This document shows, piece after piece, positions 30,065 to 41,060 of a stretch of 64,000 nt of DNA (the stretch's first letter is position 1; every line of letters starts with the position of its first letter). The position numbers and the translations under genes are program-made. The DNA comes from Ceratotherium simum simum (Eukaryota; Chordata; Mammalia; Perissodactyla; Rhinocerotidae): assembly GCF_000283155.1 (NCBI RefSeq), contig NW_004454166.1, positions 4,221,994 to 4,285,993 of the forward strand, read 5' to 3'. The notes beneath the pieces were generated by a model. That model saw only the letters and a program-made list of their open reading frames with translations, ran no database searches and was not told the origin of the DNA.

Positions 30065-30290
30065 ATACTAAGTTTTGCAGTTTTGAACAATTTTCAAGTG
30101 ATATTTAATTTAACTCCTACAAAAGAACTTGTGAGATAGGCAAGGCAGATACAATTCAATGATTATCCCCATTTTATAAATGAGAATAATGAGGTTCCGA
30201 GAGGTTAAGTAATTTTCCTCAAGTCACTTAGCTCCCAAATGGTAAAACGAGAATTTAAACCCAGGGCTGTTTATGCTCACATAACAGGAA
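30065..30290 (-). mobile_element. MIR: MIR SINE
   Basis: TTATCCCCATTTTATAAATG, GAGGTTCCGAGAGGTTAAGT and CTGTTTATGCTCACATAACA. Confidence 0.8.
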
Positions 30291-30609
30291 TGTTTCACAA
30301 TTTGGTTCCTCCAGCTCTTTTCAACTTCTTTTCATAAATCACAAGTTTTCCTGTGGAAACGCTCCCCAGGTGAGGTCAAAGGCCAAGTTTCTTCTCTGAC
30401 ATCTGGAATTATATCGTTTCAGTGTGGCCACACTGGGTACTTCATTGTGACCAGAAATTCTGACTAGAAATGATATACCTCTATGATAAATGAAAGCACT
30501 AGGAAAAACAGATTAATTATTACTTAATAAATGTAAATTTTTGCGAGTGAGAATTTTTGAAAATATAGGGTCAATGGTAAGAAAAAGGTAATCAAAACTA
30601 ATGACTGAA
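30291..30609. other. Unassigned stretch
   Basis: No repeat recognised. Confidence 0.3.
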
Positions 30610-30720
30610 ACCCAACTTCTTCATCTTACCAGTGAGAAAACTCAGGCAAGAAGAGACTAACTGCTTGTGTAAGATGACACAGAGAGCTAATGTCAGAGGT
30701 CAGGGTGGAATGCCAGGATT
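30610..30720 (-). mobile_element. MIR: MIR fragment
   Basis: CATCTTACCAGTGAGAAAAC and AGATGACACAGAGAGCTAAT. Confidence 0.55.
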
Positions 30721-31084
30721 TTAAATACTCTGTAAAAACACGAGGCTTCCTAGGGAACCAGCCTTCCAACAGAGTACCTGGAAAGAGATGATTTAGTTTG
30801 TGTATTTAGCACTCCAAGAATAAATTGACATTTATTACAAACACAGAAAGGAAGAATTAGGGATTCACTGGAAATAAATGACCCAAATGCTTAAATTTAG
30901 CCTCAAATGAATCTGTTTTCCACCTTTTGTCATCTCCACTGGGGTGAAGCACAATGGCATGGTGAGTTTTCTCTTTTACCAGGAGTGGCCAATTATCCAG
31001 ACTTGGTCGTGTTTTGTAGACACAGCTGGTGGCTGGGTGAATAACGCAGGCCCTGTTATGCCACTTCCATCCTTGGAGACACAG
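30721..31084. other. Unassigned stretch
   Basis: No repeat recognised; a chance-length open frame begins at 30944. Confidence 0.3.
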
Positions 31085-31120
31085 ATGGTCAGAGCTGAAG
31101 GGGCCTTAGAGATCCCCAGT
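31085..31120 (-). mobile_element. L3: L3-like 3'-end phrase
   Basis: CAGAGCTGAAGGGGCCTTAG then AGATCCCCA, the antisense L3/MIR3-type tail. It may pair with 31435-31575 across an unassigned interruption. Confidence 0.4.
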
Positions 31121-31434
31121 CTGGGGTTTCCTAGCCACAGTCAGCTGACCTCCAAGGAGGATGTTTGTACTGCCTTGAGCTGGTGTCCAACTGCACCTTC
31201 CTCCTCAGAGACAGAGCTATGCTTGCTCCCCTCCCTCTCCTCATCTTCTGCTCCCTCACTCTGAAGTAGGTTGGAGATTTACAATAAACGGCCTAAGATG
31301 GAACATCAGCCATCTTAGGGGAGATGTGGAGGAGAAAACTCGAGAGAGAAGAAAGAACCTTCTAGAACAAAGTAAATTTAGCAAACCTCTTCAGTGTATC
31401 CTTTGAGCTGGTAGGAAGATGTTCAAAATCATGT
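31121..31434. other. Unassigned stretch between two L3-type pieces
   Basis: No repeat recognised; possibly inserted sequence. Confidence 0.3.
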
Positions 31435-31575
31435 AAACTAAACCTTCATTCCTTCCATGAAGAAACTCAGGCCCAGAGAATGGATGTGACTTGTCCCAAG
31501 TCACAAAGTCCAGAAGTAGCAGAGTGGAGACTAGAACTCAGATCCTTCAAATTCCAATCCAGTGACTTTTCATGA
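31435..31575 (-). mobile_element. MIR3/L3-type SINE fragment
   Basis: ATGAAGAAACTCAGGCCCAG, GACTTGTCCCAAGTCACAAA, GAGACTAGAACTCAGATCCT and TCCAATCCAGTGACTTTTCA. Confidence 0.7.
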
Positions 31576-31994
31576 TACTTCTCAGTCTCCATCACTCTCT
31601 TTTAGGTAAAATAACCATGATTCATAACACACCAGTGCCACATCAGGCACTGACTATACTACGTATTGTTTGCATGTTTCACAGGGTATATTTTGACTCA
31701 TGACGTACGAGTGAGGTCATGGGGCTTTGTCTCATGCACTTCTACTCTTTGTAACTAGTATGGGGCCTATTTCATCAAGAGTATGCATGATTTGCTTGAC
31801 AGAATGGGTGCGATGGATAGGACAGGCGAGACAGGTGGGGTTCTAACATGGTCATTAAGTTCTCTCGTGACATGCCATTCTTCCCCTGGGGTGAAAGCCC
31901 TTTCTTCACATCCCCTCCGCCCCCCTTTTTTTCACCTTTTGAAATTTTTTCAAGCCCCAATCAAAAGCCACCTCCTGTTATCTCCAGCAGAAAG
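31576..31994. other. Unassigned stretch
   Basis: Nothing recognised; a C/T-rich run lies near 31900-31940. Confidence 0.3.
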
Positions 31995-32190
31995 GGAACT
32001 GCCAAGACTCTGACTAATGCTAACTGCGTGGTGTGGGTAAATTACTTAACCTCCCTGAGATTCAATTTAACCAATTGTAAAAGAGTTAATAATGCTGACT
32101 TTATTTGATTTTTCTGTGGAAGAAATAATATAATGGACGTAAAACTCTTAGTACAACATGTGCCACATGGTAGCTGCTTAACAAATGTGA
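31995..32190 (+). mobile_element. MIR: MIR SINE
   Basis: GTGGGTAAATTACTTAACCT, CCCTGAGATTCAATTTAACC and GTAGCTGCTTAACAAATGTG. Confidence 0.75.
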
Positions 32191-32435
32191 ATTCCCTTCA
32201 CCTGGGAGACTCCTCCCTCCTCTGTGTCCCCTGGCTCTCTACTTACTCTTCACTAGTTTATTTTGCACTATTTTACAGCTCGTCAGTGACTTTAGAATAC
32301 TTCTGTCTTCCTGCTAGATCATAAACTTTCCGGAGGGCATTACTACATCAGAGAAATCTTTGCATTTGCCCCACCGTGACTTCTCACAGCATCTAGAACA
32401 ATGCCTAGCACAATTGTAGAATTGAATTGAAGTGT
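32191..32435 (+). mobile_element. L2: L2 3' end
   Basis: GACTCCTCCCTCCTCTGTGT, TAGATCATAAACTTTCCGGA and CATCTAGAACAATGCCTAGC with a GAATTGAATTGAA tail. Confidence 0.7.
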
Positions 32436-33079
32436 ATGTGTGTGGTGGTGATGGAAGGAGCACATAATGTATCAGGTCTTTTAGATAATTTGTCTGAAAA
32501 GTAATAGCCCTTACGCTGGTGTCTTAGGTATCTCTTCATCTTACTGTTTTTCCCCTAAGAGCAGACAGCCAGGTGTTTGGCAATGACACCCTTCCATTAA
32601 AGTGAGCATCTGAGGAGCTGACACTCCTCAGGGAAGGACCAAGCTGCGTTCCTGTGCTGAGTCCTCATGCCCCACGAAGAGGAAGTGGTATTTCAGGGAG
32701 CGCAGATGACAGCATGAGGTCACCCATCTCCGTCAGTGCTCATTTCGTTTCTTCAATTTCAACAAAGAGGTGATAGAAAAGGTTGTTCCTTTGTCACATG
32801 AGTGACCGCTCTTCATTATTTATTTGTGAAAATAGGGAAAGTTATCCTTGTCCTGCCCTCTACTCTAGAGCTGCTCATTTCAGTCCTTACCCCTTGTCCC
32901 AACCTTCTGGAAGAAGTAAAGACCGGTCCCTGAAAATTGAATGGTAAATTCATAGATCACATCCATCCATATCATAATCTAAAGGAATAAAAGGACCAAA
33001 AATTTTAAAAAAGAATTCAAGTATTGAAACCTATGCATTCCTAACATGATAATTAAAATTAACAAATATCTATAAATTA
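32436..33079. other. Unassigned stretch of about 640 bp
   Basis: No repeat recognised. Confidence 0.35.
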
Positions 33080-33290
33080 TTGTTATCAGACAACATTTAT
33101 TGAGCTCTTATTATGATCAAGTCACTGTGCTTTATGTTTAATTACTTCATCCACACCTCAGCCAGCCCTGTAGGGAAGGTAGCAGAGAGGGTAAGTAACC
33201 TGCCCAAGACCCTACACCAGGATGAGGCGGGGCTGAGGTTTGGACCCACGTTTGTCTGACTCAAGAGGCTGCATTCATGACCATTACCTC
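33080..33290 (-). mobile_element. MIR: MIR SINE
   Basis: ACATTTATTGAGCTCTTATT, AAGTAACCTGCCCAAGACCC and GGTTTGGACCCACGTTTGTC. Confidence 0.75.
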
Positions 33291-33329
33291 TAGTGTCTCA
33301 CCCACCTGTGCCTGGGATTGAGTCATGAG

Positions 33330-33391
33330 TTAGCAATACGGAAATCAGCAATACACAGCCCCCTCCCTGAAGAAGAAGTTAACAATTTAGG
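33330..33391 (-). mobile_element. L2: L2 fragment left of the AT microsatellite
   Basis: GAGTTAGCAATACGGAAATC and AAGAAGTTAACAATTTAGG; it resumes after the microsatellite with GATTGGTGCTGTATTAACAC (33521-33600). Confidence 0.45.
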
Positions 33392-33492
33392 AAAAAAAAA
33401 AATATATATATATATATAATATGTATGTATGTATATATGTATACATGTATATTCTATATATAGAGAGAATATATATAAAATATATATATAAT
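33392..33492. repeat. A-run plus (AT/ATGT)n microsatellite with inverted repeats
   Basis: An A11 run, (TA)n, (TATG)n and further AT-rich sequence. It contains a 12-bp palindrome, TATACATGTATA, and flanking inverted words ATATTCT and AGAATAT, so cruciform-capable. Confidence 0.85.
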
Positions 33493-33611
33493 TGAATTTT
33501 TATTATAAAATTATAATATAGAGTGATTGGTGCTGTATTAACACTATAAACAAAGGGCTATAGAAGCTCCCAAGAGGCAGAAATGAATTCTAAGCTAAAG
33601 TCTGGAAAATG

Positions 33612-33755
33612 GAGAGAACTGAACATCTAATCTGTACCAGAGGTTGTTCAAGGTGCTTCCACATAGGCGATCTTACATCATTAAATTCCAAAATACCCCT
33701 GGGTATTAAGCGGGCAATACTATCCCCATTTTACAGATGTGGAAACCAGGTCTTA
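33612..33755 (-). mobile_element. MIR: MIR fragment
   Basis: CTATCCCCATTTTACAGATG preceded by a GGTGCTTCCACATAGGCGAT block. Confidence 0.7.
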
Positions 33756-33759
33756 TATG

Positions 33760-33995
33760 ATAATAGCAAACACCTATCTAGCACTTACTACGTATTGGGT
33801 GCTTTTCTAAGAACTCTATGTGTATTAATTCATTTAATCCACAACAATTCAACCACACAGGGGCAAAGCCCGGTTTAGAGATGCGGGACCTGAGTTCTAG
33901 AGTGTTTAAGTCATTTGTCTAAGGTCTTACCACCAGCAAGAGGTGAAGCCAGGTGGAGGGGCTCCTGAGTCCTTGCTCTCAACCATCATATTGTT
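33760..33995 (-). mobile_element. MIR: Second MIR, tandem with the first
   Basis: AGCACTTACTACGTATTGGG, TTAATTCATTTAATCCACAA and TTTGTCTAAGGTCTTACCAC, ending TCCTTGCTCTCAACCATCAT. Confidence 0.75.
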
Positions 33996-34080
33996 GGCCC
34001 ATAGGGGGAAAGTAACATGATCAAAGTTACCCCCTAGAAAGAGCAGAGCCAGGATTTGGCCCATGTCCGTCTTTCGGCAA
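33996..34080 (-). mobile_element. MIR: Partial MIR joined to the previous MIR end
   Basis: GGGGAAAGTAACATGATCAA, AGAGCAGAGCCAGGATTTGG. The junction of MIR end plus this piece recurs at 35270-35400. Confidence 0.55.
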
Positions 34081-34184
34081 TACAGAAAATGATCTTTTAA
34101 AAAAAATTTTATTTTAAAATATTTTATACCAGAAAAAGAGACTAGAAACATAGGTTTGAGTAAAATGCCCTGAATGGTATGGTA

Positions 34185-34610
34185 AAGAGTGAGAACCCTA
34201 TTCTAGGGCAAAGGAAACCCTCAAAGGATTTTGAGCGAAAAATTCAAAAGCCATATGATTAAATCTGCATTGAGGAGGAAAAAACTCACTAGAATGTAAA
34301 GAATGAACCAGAAGCGGGTGAGGCAGGAAGTAATAAACCCTATTAGGAGGATGCTGCAATAGTCCAGGACGAATGATGCAAGTCTGAAAGAGGACAGAGT
34401 CATGGTTATTGGAGAATGGCGGAGGGAAGATTCGAGAGAGTTTTCAGAGATGGCTTTGGCAGGATTTATCCGATGTGGAGGCAGAGGGACAAGTCAATGA
34501 GAAACCCCAAGTTTGTAGCTTGAATGACTGAGAGAATGGTGGTGCTCTTAAACGGTCTGGGTAACACAGGGGGAGAAGAAAGTTTTGGACGTGTGGAGTT
34601 TCTGGTGCCT
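34185..34610 (-). mobile_element. L2: L2 fragment
   Basis: GATGCTGCAATAGTCCAGGA, GGATTTATCCGATGTGGAGG, AACCCCAAGTTTGTAGCTTG and AGAAAGTTTTGGACGTGTGG. Confidence 0.75.
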
Positions 34611-34924
34611 ATAAAGCCCTCTGCGAAGCTAACCAGGAGAGAGTCACTTCAGGAAGAATTATTTAGTCTCCTGGTCTCTGGCAGAGACCTTCCTAAGTAG
34701 CCTTCAGGACTGAGTAAACCAATCTGCCCTTTGTAAGCTGGTCTAGCCAATAAAGCCGCAGTTAAAATCTCTTTTCTGCAGCAACACAAGTGGAGGAGGC
34801 CATTCACGGACACAGCACACCCTTAGCCACACCCCAGATGTCTTAGAACCTTCAAGTTAAGGAGACAGGTGATTCATTGTGCACAATTCCTGGAGTACCA
34901 GCTGTCATCCCAAAACAAAAATCT
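34611..34924. other. Unassigned stretch
   Basis: No repeat recognised. Confidence 0.3.
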
Positions 34925-35094
34925 TTTTTTTAAGAATTTCTAATGAGTTGTGAAAATGTTTGGGATGTAATCAGGTTAAGTGGAAAAAAAGCAGAGAAAA
35001 AAATATATATATAATTCATTCCAAAAATATAATATACATATATATTACACATAGCAAAAACATTGGAAGGAAATGTACCCAAATGTTAACAGAG
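34925..35094 (+). mobile_element. L1M: L1M 3' fragment
   Basis: TGTGAAAATGTTTGGGATGT, CAGGTTAAGTGGAAAAAAAG and TACCCAAATGTTAACAGAGG. Confidence 0.6.
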
Positions 35095-35220
35095 GTCCTT
35101 CATTAAGCAAGTATTTATTGAGCAGGTGTTGTGCTATTTATTAGTTGTGAGAAAAATGGATCTATTTGATGCCTTCATACAGCTTACAGTTTGAGGACCA
35201 AGCTAAGCTAAGAACTTAAG
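35095..35220 (-). mobile_element. L2: L2 3' end
   Basis: AAGCAAGTATTTATTGAGCA, GCAGGTGTTGTGCTATTTAT and ACAGCTTACAGTTTGAGGAC. Confidence 0.65.
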
Positions 35221-35269
35221 GACACTTGTGAAGCAATCTGAGTATAGAATCCTTCTAGTCTTTTTTTAG

Positions 35270-35400
35270 TTGATTGAGTCCTTGCTCTCAACCATCATGT
35301 TACCGCTTTGTAGGGAAAAAGTAAGATGCCCAAAATTACCAGTTAGAAAGGGGCAAAGCCAAGATTTGGATCGTGTCGGTCCTACATCCACATTGACACC
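35270..35400 (-). repeat. Copy of the 33966-34080 MIR chimera
   Basis: It shares GAGTCCTTGCTCTCAACCAT, GGGAAAAAGTAAGATGCCCA (against GGGGAAAGTAACATGATCAA) and GGGGCAAAGCCAAGATTTGG with 33966-34080; the flanks differ. Confidence 0.6.
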
Positions 35401-35900
35401 AGTTCTTTTAGTGGCCCACCATCACGAAGTGTTTCTAAAACATTCGACTTAGTTCTTATAGAAATGACTCTCTTTTGCATTCATATTTCATTGATTTACA
35501 TAATATATAATTAAATTCTATAATTACAAGTATAACCGGCATTTCCATATTTGTGAATAAACACAAGTGATTCCCGGTGAGCAAGGACTCAGCGGGGGCG
35601 GGGGGGGGGGTGGGCAGCACAAGTGCCTGAACACACTGTAGACTAGCCCAGTGGCCACCAGCATTCAGCATGGTGGCACTGGTCAGTGTAATTTACAGAA
35701 GTAAGCGAGGGAATACATCAATCCAATAAGTCAATTAAATGCAACTTGATTAAGAGAACTATATCATGTCATATTTCTGGTCAGACAGCTTGAGATTGCC
35801 ATAACATTAGGCAGCCAGTTAAATCATATTGACCTCCCTTGTCAGCTGAAATCTTATTTTCCTTATTATTATATCTGCCACTAAGTCACAATTTTGTCCT
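35401..35900. other. Unassigned stretch
   Basis: AT-rich, with the G-run at 35594-35614. Confidence 0.3.
35594..35614 (+). other. G-run, possible G-quadruplex
   Basis: GGGGGC, then eleven G, then TGGG. Four G-tracts can be drawn, but the spacing is minimal. Confidence 0.5.
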
Positions 35901-36293
35901 TGTGATGGGCTGAGTTGTGTCCCCCAAAATTCATATGTTAAAGTCTTAACCCCCAGTACCTCAGAATGTGACTATATTTGAAGATACAGCCTTAAAGAAG
36001 TAATCAGATAAAATCAGGCCATACGAGTGGGCCTTGATCCGATACAACTGGTATCTTTATAAGGAGATTAGGACACAGACAACACACACAGACTGAGGGG
36101 TGACCATCTGAGGACACAGCAAAAAGGTGGTTGTTTGCACACCAAAGAGGGAGGTTGGCCTCAGAAGAAGCCAACCTTGCTGTCAACTTGATCTCAGACT
36201 TCCAGCCTCCAGAACTGTGAAATAATAAATGTCTGCTACTTCAGCCACCCAGGCTGTGGTGTTTTGTTATGGCAGCCAGAGCAAACTAATACA
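35901..36293 (+). mobile_element. MLT1: MLT1 LTR
   Basis: TGTGATGGGCTGAGTTGTGT, CCCCAGTACCTCAGAATGTG, ATTAGGACACAGACAACACA, GCCTCCAGAACTGTGAAATA and AGAGCAAACTAATACA. Confidence 0.9.
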
Positions 36294-37109
36294 GCAAAGT
36301 AATACATCCAAATGACTGGCACATGGTCGGCACTCAAATATTGATGAACAAGTGAATGAGGAATGTGTATTTCCCCCAGCCTGTGTATCTGGGGTTGATT
36401 TTTTTGGGATCCCTACAGGAGGACCTTTTAAAGAGAAGTTTAATAAGCATAGGTGTGCTCTAGTTATCTGCTAGCACTAGGATTTTAAGATAACAGAGTG
36501 GGTCTTCTCTCTTTCATCCATTTCTACTTCTTGATCCTAGGACTGGTGAAAGGAGTACCTATAAATTCCAAATTTAGGAACATGTTAAATGATCAGAGTC
36601 AAAATCCCAGCACTATTAGAATGGAGCCAGTCCTCAACCATTTCTTGAAAGTCTTTAGCTCCCTCATGCTGGGCAACCATGTCTCTGGGGGCTTCTCTGA
36701 GGCCCCTGGTGCACACAGACAAGACTGGGATGTGAAAAGCCACGAAAATCTCCCAGGTCTTCGATACATGGTGTATGAGGTCACGGGAACCAAGATTGAA
36801 CTTTCTCCCTCCCTTCTTCCTAAAGACAGGAATTAAGGTGCTCGAAGAACCTGACACACCACCTGGATGTGCTCTTAGCAATGTGACCTCAAAATGGAAC
36901 TGTAAATTACTTGGATTGTTAGCATTAGCACAGAATGCCAGAGCCCACCTGAAATTCGCGGGTACCTGGCCCAGCCTTCTCATTTCGAAGGAAATTGAGG
37001 CTCCGAAAGGGCAAAGGTCTACCCCTGCTCTTGTCATCGGCGTTTCTTAAGGCTTTGCCATAGAGATCAAAGACAGAGTTGAACTCTTCAATTTTTCATA
37101 CTGTTACTT
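36294..37109. other. Unassigned stretch with overlapping open frames
   Basis: Plus-strand frame 36498-36836 (112 codons, N-terminus MGLLSFIHFYFLILGLVKG, signal-peptide-like) and minus-strand frame 36585-37037 (150 codons) overlap. Neither resembles a known protein. An L3-like phrase, GAAGGAAATTGAGGCTCCGA, lies near 36987. Confidence 0.3.
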
Positions 37110-37400
37110 TTTACAGAGAATTTCCTCCCCAATATCCCTAGTGAGTGGCCACTAGACTTTCCTCAAACACTTCTAGGAAGGGGGAACTCACTGTTCTCTG
37201 AGGCAGTGAGGCCGTCTTTGAATAGATTCAATTACAGTTTCTTTTATTGAGCCCAAATCTGCCTCCAAGCATCTTCCACCCACTGGTTCTCATTATGCCT
37301 TCTGAGGTATCATGTAATCAATCTAACTCCTCCTCTCCATGATGGCCTTCAGATATTTGAAGACAAAGAGAACTTTTCACAGTATCTCAGAGATGGTTTT
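37110..37400 (-). mobile_element. L3: L3 (CR1) LINE fragment
   Basis: TTTCCTCAAACACTTCTAGG, GAGCCCAAATCTGCCTCCAA and GATATTTGAAGACAAAGAG are antisense L3. Confidence 0.8.
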
Positions 37401-37629
37401 GAGTTCTCTACTCATCCTTGAAGCTATTGTCAGCTGCCTTAAATCCTCATAAGGACTAGTCAGTGATACGTCAACAAACAGAAATATAATATTTTAATAA
37501 ATGAGCCCTTGTCCCTTGATCTGGAATGAAATTATCTATGAATCACCTCTAAATGGGTGGGAAAAGTAGAATGGGATTGCTTACCAATAAAGAGAACAAT
37601 AGCCCCTTCCAGTTTCCAGTTTTCCTATC

Positions 37630-37685
37630 TGAAACCCATTCCTTACCTGAATAACTCCTAGGCCTATTTCAAGAAGCTCTGCCCA
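37630..37685 (+). mobile_element. L2: L2 fragment left of ERE
   Basis: CCTTACCTGAATAACTCCTA and CTATTTCAAGAAGCTCTGCC; it resumes after the ERE. Confidence 0.65.
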
Positions 37686-37935
37686 GGGGCCGGCCCAGTG
37701 GCGCAAGCGGTTAAGTGCACACGCTCCTCTGCGGCGGCCCAGGGTTCGCCGGTTCAGATCCTGGGCGCGCACTGCCGCACTGCTGGTCGAGCCATGCTGT
37801 GGCAGCGTCCCATATAAAAAAGTGGAGGAAGATGGGCACGGATGTTAGCCCAGGGCCAGTCTTCCTCAGCAAATGAGGAGGATTGGCAGATGTTAGCTCA
37901 GGGCCGATCTTCCTCACAAAAAAAAAAAAAAGAAG
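37686..37935 (+). mobile_element. ERE: ERE SINE inserted in L2
   Basis: GGGGCCGGCCCAGTGGCGCA head, GGTTCAGATCCTGGGCGCGC and GGAGGAAGATGGGCACGGAT body. Duplication AAGAAGCTCTGCCCA (37671-37685) against AAGAAGCTCTGCCTA (37936-37950), 14 of 15. Confidence 0.97.
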
Positions 37936-37950
37936 AAGAAGCTCTGCCTA

Positions 37951-38150
37951 AAGTCTTCCTGGTCTCCCCCTGCCCCTGCCATCCTCAGCCCTGTCACTTT
38001 TGCCCCAGACCTCCAGTAGGTCTTGGACTGGATGGATGGAAGGACAATCCATGAAGCCTTAAGCATCTGCCAAACTCATTCCAAGGGAGGCAAACCCAAC
38101 GAATTTTCCTGTCTTCTCTTGCTATTCCCCTCACTGTACTTATTATAGAA
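37951..38150 (+). mobile_element. L2: L2 fragment right of ERE
   Basis: AAGTCTTCCTGGTCTCCCCC and CATCCTCAGCCCTGTCACTT. Confidence 0.6.
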
Positions 38151-39009
38151 GTGAAACCAATACTGCTACCCTCATCCCAGTTGTCTGGAGTAAAGCCCAG
38201 TACCCCTGCTGCATCTTACAGGAGCAGGACCCATAAGACCAACTACCCAGAAGGTACTCCTTACTGAAGGAATCCTGGCAAGCTGACCCAACCAAATCCT
38301 CTTTGTTAGGAAGCAAAATGAGCCCAATAAACAGAGAGAGGAGCTGCCACCAGACCTGAGCAGTTCTGTTGAACTGCTTGAGACTGGATGGGAAATGGGT
38401 ACTGAAGAAATGGAAGCCTGGGTGACTGAGTGGTTGATAAAGGGACATTCCCATATTTCCTTGTAATAAACCTGCATGTCTAATATGAAAACTCAAGAGT
38501 GGAAGGTTATAAAGTCTGTTTGTTCCTGCTTTTTTCCCCCCAAAGTTGAAGGGCAAGATGTTTACATAAAGACTTTTCTTTGTTCTCATTGCTTTAGAAC
38601 CCTTCCTCTATATTTAGGACATTCTTAAAGGGGATTTGATTTTACCTTGTCTGTTAAATGAAACCTATGTAGATAGGAATTTTTCATGTTAGACCTTGGA
38701 TACTGGGAGGATATAAAAGGATTTAAAATTCTTTGGGGTATAGGAAAGTCTGAATGATTAGAGATGTCTAAAAAAACAAATGACTTTATTGGCAGTTTCT
38801 TCAAGAAAAAAGACATTCCCCCCATAATGCCATAGAACCAGAGCTTCCTATTTGCCTCTTTTGTTTTGTTCATTTGGGGATGTGACAGAGAGGGATGAGC
38901 TTAGAAAGTGGTAAGAAAAGAATAGGCTCATTTCAAATCCCAGAAGCTTCTACCTTGCCAGAAATAAATACCTTGCTTTCTACTTCTACACATAAGATTC
39001 ATGTGAGAC
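38151..39009. other. Unassigned stretch of about 860 bp
   Basis: No repeat recognised; a 148-codon minus-strand frame (38143-38589) is chance-like. Confidence 0.35.
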
Positions 39010-39165
39010 ATATTCAGACGAGATCAGGTTTAGACAAAAGAAGTCACTCAACAAATCAATTCAGCAACTGTTCAAGTGGTTGAAGATATGCACTGGAGAT
39101 GTAATGATAATTAGACAATACACGATTCTTGCCTTCCTGGAGTTTATAATCAAAAGATCCTCACT
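39010..39165 (-). mobile_element. L2: L2-type fragment
   Basis: CAATACACGATTCTTGCCTT and CCTGGAGTTTATAATCAAAA. Confidence 0.5.
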
Positions 39166-39256
39166 TCTCCTTCAATTGATTTTGCAAACAGAAGTCTTTA
39201 TAAACTGTGGTGGTGAGGGAGCAAAGGGAGGGCAATCGATCATGCCCTAAACATCT

Positions 39257-39617
39257 TGTTATGGACTGAATGTTTGTGTTCCCCCAAAATTCACATATTG
39301 AAATTCTAAACCCCAAGGTGATGGTATTTGGAGATGAGGCCTTTGGGAGGTAATTAGGTCTTGAGGGTGGAGCCCTCGTGGTGGATTATCCCTTATAAGA
39401 GACATGAGAAAACTTGCTTCCTCTCTTTGCTCTCTAATATGTGAAGATACAACAAAAAGACGGCCATCTGCAAACAAGAAAGTAGGCCCTCACGAACAAC
39501 TGAATTGGCCGACACCTTGATCTTGGACTTCCCAGGCTCTAGAACTGTGAGAAATAAAATTCTGTTGTTTAAGAACACAGTCTATGGTGTTCTTGTTATA
39601 GCAGCCTGAACAAGTCA
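39257..39617 (+). mobile_element. MLT1A: MLT1A-type LTR
   Basis: TGTTATGGACTGAATGTTTG, CAAAATTCACATATTGAAAT, ATGAGGCCTTTGGGAGGTAA, AAAGACGGCCATCTGCAAAC and AGCAGCCTGAACAAGTCA. Flanks CATCT and TATCT fit a 5-bp duplication (4 of 5). Confidence 0.93.
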
Positions 39618-39624
39618 TATCTAC

Positions 39625-39990
39625 ATGTGCCTAGCCCTGGGCACACACCACTGGGGAGGGAATGGTGTAAAAAAGATATATAAAATGTGGACTCTGTCCA
39701 CAATGAGCTCAAAAATCTAACTGGGAAAATAAGACACACATGTGAAACTGTGGGCCAACAGAGCAGTTTAAAATAAAGTGCTAGATTGAATGGTACAGAT
39801 GGTTAATAACTAGAAAATGTTCAATAAAATGTTAAGTGTATGGTCTTGGCAACAAATTTTGAAGAAGTTTAAGGAAAGAGCAATAGAGAGTAGATATCAG
39901 AAAAGGCTTTATCAAGAAAGTGGTGCCAGAGTTTAGTCTTAAAGGATGGACAGGAGGCAGTGGGCATTCTGGGTGGGAGTAAAGACAGAA
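39625..39990 (-). mobile_element. L2: L2-type fragment
   Basis: CACAATGAGCTCAAAAATCT, AGAAAAGGCTTTATCAAGAA and GTCTTAAAGGATGGACAGGA. Confidence 0.55.
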
Positions 39991-40939
39991 CGGCAAAAAA
40001 AGAACCTGACAGTCAGTGGGTAGGGATGACGGAGGAGAACCAATTAAATAACCACAAATTGTGAATGTTATAAAACAAAGCCAAACAATTCAGATCACAC
40101 CTAACAAACAAAATTATAATAGAAATACCATGTCTGCTCCCCGAACACATGCACATTCTAACACATTCTTGGAAAGAGTGCCGTAACGTTGATTTATATC
40201 TGACAGTCCAAGTAAAAAATGAAAGAGCTGCCAAATCTGCCTATATAAATCCCAGTGATTTCACATGTTTTTATCCTATGAACTGAAGGCAGAAAAAGAG
40301 ATTTAAGCCTTTGAGACAGCAGACAATAAAACGGTACCCTAGTGAAGCTTCTCAGAGGAGCCACTAGAATCATATTTATCATGCCCAAGACTGGCATTAA
40401 TTCTAACAGGCAGACACTCTTCAGCGTTCAGATGCACAATATCAAATAACTCTAACAGGTGAATTTATCGAGTTATGCAGAGAGGCATTGAGTTGTAGAC
40501 GAGGACCGTGTAACTGCAGTCCTACGCAGACTCAAACACTCCATAGGAGCCATGTTAAGCTGCTTCTGTCAACAGCCAGATGACTGACAAGACCCTCCTC
40601 CAAAATCTTCCTGGGTAAAAGTACTTCTCTTTCTGCCTTGTGGTGTCAAACCCTTGGGCTGCAAATACCTTGAGCAACTGATGAGAACCAAACTGCTACC
40701 AAAATAAGAGAAGGCTGGGTCATGCTTGTAGGTAACCCTGACTGGTCCATGAAAAGGAGGAGTCATCCTCTGTCTCGGTGAGATTACAAATCCAAACCCC
40801 TGTCAGATGAAAACATCATTGCTGCTGCTTCCTTGCCCCTGTAAAGAACATCTGCCTTCCTGCCCTCACTACAGAGCCCTAGGTATTAACTGATAGGCTA
40901 CTGCTCTGATCAAAAACCCACCTGAGAGGTAAGAATCCC
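39991..40939. other. Unassigned repeat-free stretch of about 950 bp
   Basis: No repeat recognised from the end of L2 to the hAT piece. TGTGAATTTATCGAGTTATG-type AT-rich words lie near 40459-40478. Candidate for a conservation check. Confidence 0.35.
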
Positions 40940-41060
40940 AGGCACACGGGTCTCTGGGCAGAGCCAGAAATCTGCATTTCTAACAAGCATCCCCCCAGGT
41001 AGTAGTTGATCATCAGAAGCTTCTGGAAGCAGTTTCAAAGTGTAGATTCTCAAACCCGCC
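40940..41060. mobile_element. hAT (MER20/MER5-like) fragment
   Basis: GAAATCTGCATTTCTAACAA and GCATCCCCCCAGGTAGTAGT match the interior of this group. Confidence 0.55.

Noticed and set aside
33392..33492. CRISPR-like or minisatellite array
   Set aside because: Simple AT repeat, no spacers, eukaryotic context.
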